From contig NZ_VIJZ01000001.1 of the NCBI RefSeq assembly GCF_006874425.1, positions 124,001 through 188,000 on the forward strand: 64,000 bases of DNA, in the 5' to 3' direction. A program made the translations under genes and the position numbers. Numbering within the stretch: the stretch's first letter is position 1; the number at the start of each line of letters is the position of its first letter. Shown here piece after piece: positions 61,195 through 64,000 of this stretch. The stretch is from Paenibacillus ottowii. GTDB lineage: Bacteria; Bacillota; Bacilli; Paenibacillales; Paenibacillaceae. Below the pieces are notes generated by a model. That model saw only the letters and a program-made list of their open reading frames with translations, was not told the origin of the DNA and ran no database searches.

Positions 61195-62022
61195 TTACTC
61201 CCCAAAGAAATTTCTGCATACATGTAAAATTCCCTCGGCGTAAGGATAAGGGGCAACGTTGTTGTGGCATGACTTTGCCTCTGCCGTTGCGTTCTGGAGA
61301 AGATATCCATGGGCAACCATCTGAAGCATCTCGATATCATTTCCACTGTCACCGAAAGCCAATGTTTTGGACAGGGGGACCCGACTATAATCTATCAGGA
61401 ATTGCACAGCCGCTTTCTTTCCAGTTCCTGCGGGGATAAAATCGACATCATATGCATGCTCAGGATCACCCGCCTTGGGATTGCAAATATTGATATTAAT
61501 TCCGATTCTATGATTTGCAGCCAGATGCCTGATGATACGTATATCATATTGGGTTTTGACTGCTGATACCGGATAATAATAGTAGTTCATTTTGTACCCG
61601 GATTGCCCAAATTGAGTCTGTTCGTCAAGAACAATATTGAATGTTGATTTTAATTCGCTAATTAAATCTTCTACATCTCTTCGAGAGAATCCGGAGGCCC
61701 TTGTGATCTTTGCCCATGAAGGAACAGTGACCAGTTGTCCGTCAGGCGTGACTTCCCACATCTCTGTGCCCAGATTGCTCGCTATAAAATGGGGGAGCTG
61801 CGTCATACCGGCTATTTTTATTTTTGCTTGTATTTGCTGAACACTACTTCCGGTGACCCAAGCTATCTTTACCTGATAATTTTTGGCAAGCTGCTGGAGG
61901 TATTGTTCTAGTTCGTACACCATTTTGAGTTGTTCAGGCAAACATTCATGCGGGTAATACGTTTCGTCAAAATCAAACAATATTAGATATTCGGTTACAG
62001 TGGGGGTATATATGACTTTCAT
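61195..62022 (-). CDS. HAD-IIB hydrolase
   Basis: The 275-aa protein has motif I LFDFDETYY, motif II VTGSSVQQI, and motif IV FGDSGNDIEML. It resembles sucrose-/trehalose-phosphate phosphatases, acting on a sugar phosphate. ATG 62022 has GGAGGAG nine bases upstream. It is divergent from the LacI gene and shares its operator region. Confidence 0.88.
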   Translation of the reverse strand: MKVIYTPTVTEYLILFDFDETYYPHECLPEQLKMVYELEQYLQQLAKNYQVKIAWVTGSSVQQIQAKIKIAGMTQLPHFIASNLGTEMWEVTPDGQLVTVPSWAKITRASGFSRRDVEDLISELKSTFNIVLDEQTQFGQSGYKMNYYYYPVSAVKTQYDIRIIRHLAANHRIGININICNPKAGDPEHAYDVDFIPAGTGKKAAVQFLIDYSRVPLSKTLAFGDSGNDIEMLQMVAHGYLLQNATAEAKSCHNNVAPYPYAEGILHVCRNFFGE

Positions 62023-62066
62023 GAGTGTGACTCCTCCCATAGTTTGTTAACGATATCATAGTTGCA

Positions 62067-62078
62067 GGGAACGTTCCC
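62067..62078. promoter_or_regulatory. LacI-type operator palindrome
   Basis: GGGAACGTTCCC, a perfect 12-bp palindrome with the central CG usual for LacI-family operators, lies in the 85-bp gap between the HAD and lacI-like genes, so it can repress both. Confidence 0.75.
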
Positions 62079-62107
62079 AGGTCAATACTTTAGAAGAGGT
62101 GTTAATT

Positions 62108-63091
62108 TTGCCCACCATAATTGATATTTCACGTGTAAGCGGTCTCTCCAAGTCAACGGTATCACGTGTGTTAAATGACCATCCTCATGTATCTATTGAA
62201 AGCAGACAAAAAGTACAAAAAGCCATTACGGAGCTGGGATATGTCCGCAATACGCAGGGGGTTCAGTTGCGTCGACAGGCAAGCAATCATATTGGTGTGC
62301 TTGTCCCGGATGTAGAACATCCCTATTTCAGTCAGCTTGTTAGTGCATTAAGTCGATCTTTAGGCTCAATGGGGTATCAACTTGTCATCTATCAGACTGA
62401 ATTATCCGGGGAGGATGAACGTGAGGTGTATGCCCGATTGGCACGCCGAGAAATGGATGCCGTGGTCATTGCGCATTCCCATTTCTCGGAGAGAGAAGTT
62501 AAAGAATATATAGGTTCTCACATTGGAGTCATATGCAACGAAGCGATGGACGGAGAGTTTCTCGATGTCTTCCGATTGGATGAAGAAGATGCAGTCTTTC
62601 AAGCGACAGCATATTTGCTGTCCAAGGGGCGCCGCCATCTGTTTTTCTGTATGGATCACCTGACACAACTGCAAGAGAAAAGATGGAATGGGTTTCAACT
62701 GGCTCACCAACAATTCGGTCTTGCCTGTATGAAATCACAATGTTATACGGGCCTGATGACTATGGAAGATGGTTATGCCTTGGGAGAACAATTATTTACT
62801 TCTGATCAATTGCCGGATGGAATGATAACAGGTAGTGACTTTGTAGCTACTGGTTTATTGAAAGCAGCAAAGCAAAAGGGGATATCAGTGCCTCAAGAAA
62901 TGTCCGTCATCGGATTTGATAACCATCCTGTAGGATTAATGACTAATCCGGAACTGACCACATTAACCAATTGTATTCCTGATATGGTAAGGGATGTTAC
63001 GGAATGTCTTACCCGACGATTGAAGGGGATGCGATCTGCTCCTATAACGAAAATCTACAAGACTTCGCTGATTATACGTAATTCTACTTAA
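62108..63091 (+). CDS. LacI-family repressor
   Basis: The 327-aa regulator has the LacI HTH (TIIDISRVSGLSKSTVSRVL) and hinge, and a periplasmic-binding-like effector domain (IGVLVPDVEHPYFSQLVSAL). TTG 62108 has GAGGTG six bases upstream; GTG 62099 overlaps it. It probably controls the divergent HAD phosphatase via GGGAACGTTCCC, in response to a sugar. Confidence 0.9.
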   Translation: MPTIIDISRVSGLSKSTVSRVLNDHPHVSIESRQKVQKAITELGYVRNTQGVQLRRQASNHIGVLVPDVEHPYFSQLVSALSRSLGSMGYQLVIYQTELSGEDEREVYARLARREMDAVVIAHSHFSEREVKEYIGSHIGVICNEAMDGEFLDVFRLDEEDAVFQATAYLLSKGRRHLFFCMDHLTQLQEKRWNGFQLAHQQFGLACMKSQCYTGLMTMEDGYALGEQLFTSDQLPDGMITGSDFVATGLLKAAKQKGISVPQEMSVIGFDNHPVGLMTNPELTTLTNCIPDMVRDVTECLTRRLKGMRSAPITKIYKTSLIIRNST

Positions 63092-63139
63092 AAAAAGTGA
63101 AGTGAAAAAACAAAGAAAAAGAAGGATAGTGATCACAGA

Positions 63140-63175
63140 AATGATTCAACTAACGGGCAGAATAGTTTAATCATT
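63140..63175. repeat. Short hairpin repeat with loop ACGGGCAGAA
   Basis: AATGATT-C-AACTA pairs with TAGTT-T-AATCATT around the loop ACGGGCAGAA. A related AACTAACGGGCAGGATAG is at 61118. The loop CGGGCAGAAT is also found in the large repeat elements B and C. Confidence 0.6.
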
Positions 63176-63551
63176 AAGGTTTTCTTGGTACCGAAAGAAT
63201 GACTGAACAAGGATCTCCAAATTGACAAGTGGTCGGTCATATCATTGTTTCCTTAGACGTATAACGTACTGCGTTCATTTTTCACCCCTGCTTGCTTGTC
63301 TTCAGCTCTTTCCGGACGTTGGGAACTATGAGGTACAAAAAAGACCCAAATGTGATTTTGGTTGACACAGTGAAAGATTTAAATTATGTAATCATACTGA
63401 AAGAATGTTGTGGCTTGTGGTATAACATCACCCTACTAAACACCCAATATTCTAAAAATGGTTTTTAGTCTAGCGAATAACCGGCTATTCGTCCATGCCT
63501 AAAATAAACAACTCACGTACACTGAACCATATTTATAGGGAGGTGTCGTTG
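63176..63551. other. Upstream region of collagen-like gene
   Basis: No gene seen. The dyad CGAATAACCGGCTATTCG (63474-63491, near-palindromic) is about 60 bp before the collagen-like gene and CATATTTATA, about 20 bp upstream, partly resembles a sporulation sigma-K -10 element. Both readings are speculative. Confidence 0.35.
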
Positions 63552-63712
63552 TTGAGTTGTCCGGATAAAAAAAATCGTGCAAAAAGAAAACCACAATTGT
63601 TTGTTATCCAAAAGAAAAGAAAAAAGAAACTGTTGAGTTTTCTGGATAAAAGAAAATCGTGCAAAAAGAAAACCGCATTTGTTTGTCATCCAAAAGGAAA
63701 AAAAAGGAAGAG
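63551..63712 (+). repeat. 81-bp direct repeat in the collagen-like gene leader
   Basis: Two copies, 63551-63631 and 63632-63712, 81 bp (27 codons) apart and in frame, share GTTGAG, GGATAAAA, AATCGTGCAAAAAGAAAACC and TTTGTTTGT. A basic leader unit was duplicated in tandem. Confidence 0.85.
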
Positions 63713-64000
63713 ACGTCTTCTAGTTATTAAAAAAATAGTGCGGGTACCGTGTCCCCCACCTAAAGGAAAGCAATTACTTCAAGGACTTGCGGGAGCAATT
63801 GCAGAAGCTGGACCTCAAGGACTCGCGGGAGCACTTGGCCCCCAAGGACTGGCAGGGATTGCAGGGGCAATTGGCGCACTTGGCCCCGAAGGGCTTGCAG
63901 GAGCACTTGGCCCCCAAGGACTGGCAGGGATTGCAGGGGCAATTGGCGCACTTGGCCCCGAAGGGCTTGCAGGAGCACTTGGCCCCCAAGGACTGGCAGG
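63552..64000 (+). CDS. Collagen-like repeat protein, N-terminal part (runs off window)
   Basis: A GGGAGGTG ribosome site six bases before a TTG opens a frame without stops to the window end. The first ~70 residues are rich in Lys and Arg with four Cys (duplicated 27-residue unit), then PCPPPKGKQLLQ, and from about residue 78 a perfect Gly-X-Y run: GLA-GAI, one break (AEA), GPQ-GLA-GAL-GPQ-GLA-GIA-GAI-GAL-GPE. This is a collagen-like protein; such proteins form exosporium or surface filaments in Bacillus/Paenibacillus. No signal peptide is evident. The long plus-strand frame fits far better than minus-strand alternatives. Confidence 0.85.
   Translation, partial: MSCPDKKNRAKRKPQLFVIQKKRKKKLLSFLDKRKSCKKKTAFVCHPKGKKRKRRLLVIKKIVRVPCPPPKGKQLLQGLAGAIAEAGPQGLAGALGPQGLAGIAGAIGALGPEGLAGALGPQGLAGIAGAIGALGPEGLAGALGPQGLA
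63846..64000 (+). repeat. 72-bp tandem repeat coding Gly-X-Y triplets
   Basis: The unit starts at 63846, 63918 and 63990 with GGACTGGCAGG; the two full copies are identical. Each unit codes for 24 residues, eight collagen triplets. Confidence 0.92.

Noticed and set aside
63760..63989. Minus-strand frames with repeated Cys-Ala/Asn-Cys units
   Set aside because: They are shadows of the plus-strand Gly-X-Y repeats; the plus strand has a ribosome site, start and unbroken collagen triplets.

Overview
The window looks like chromosomal DNA of a low-to-moderate GC, spore-forming, Gram-positive bacterium, most likely Paenibacillus (P. polymyxa-like). This rests on AGGAGG ribosome sites, Firmicutes-type genes (ypsA, IseA-like, YqkB-like, YvrJ-like), a CcpA-type cre site, frequent TTG/GTG starts and a collagen-like gene of the kind found on spore surfaces. 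This is inference from gene content; no rRNA or marker gene is present. I saw no tRNA, rRNA, CRISPR array or intact insertion sequence.

Layout. 1-1121: end of an ECF-type vitamin transporter (ATPase, T component). 1260-3780: metNIQ methionine uptake, with a short MetN. 4124-9526: a 139-aa protein and a 1655-aa DUF4132 protein behind a LexA-like box. 9755-21252: single genes (two GNAT acetyltransferases, Gfo/Idh oxidoreductase, metallophosphoesterase, tyrosine phosphatase, TetR regulator, YqkB-like protein) mixed with decayed genes (lamin-tail protein, iron alcohol dehydrogenase, DHA2 transporter, DUF1648 protein). 21463-27512: ypsA, a rhamnogalacturonan lyase under a cre site, an IseA-like wall-hydrolase inhibitor, an HPr-like protein, an FNT channel and a Cof-type phosphatase. 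27711-29249: a broken WXG/polymorphic-toxin locus with a YcxB-like neighbour.

30540-44282 is the centrepiece, a full Ter stress cluster: terB, three terD, terD-terA fusion, terC; then a five-gene biosynthetic module (CitE-like C-C lyase, PRTase-TRSP, StiP/PRTase-PELOTA, HAD phosphatase, ATP-grasp); then XpaC-like, TelA-like, an unknown protein and a vWA protein. Comparative genomics has predicted that such modules make a nucleoside-like metabolite. Here the lyase appears to start at CTG and the ATP-grasp gene carries a one-base frameshift.

44596-51260: oligopeptide transporter genes without ATPases, then a complete amino-acid ABC transporter. 51285-58801: a recombined zone with fragments of XRE, AraC, CsaA and MFS genes around intact DinB, EamA, AraC, Crp/Fnr and aldo-keto reductase genes. 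58958-63091: a MerR regulator with its operator and an MFS exporter, then a HAD phosphatase divergent from a LacI regulator around a palindromic operator. 63552-64000: the start of a collagen-like gene running off the end.

The main structure not explained by genes is an approximately 135-155 bp intergenic palindromic element in three copies (2721, 44424, 51285). Its stems differ in sequence but keep pairing, which suggests a structured RNA or REP/bcr-like repeat.
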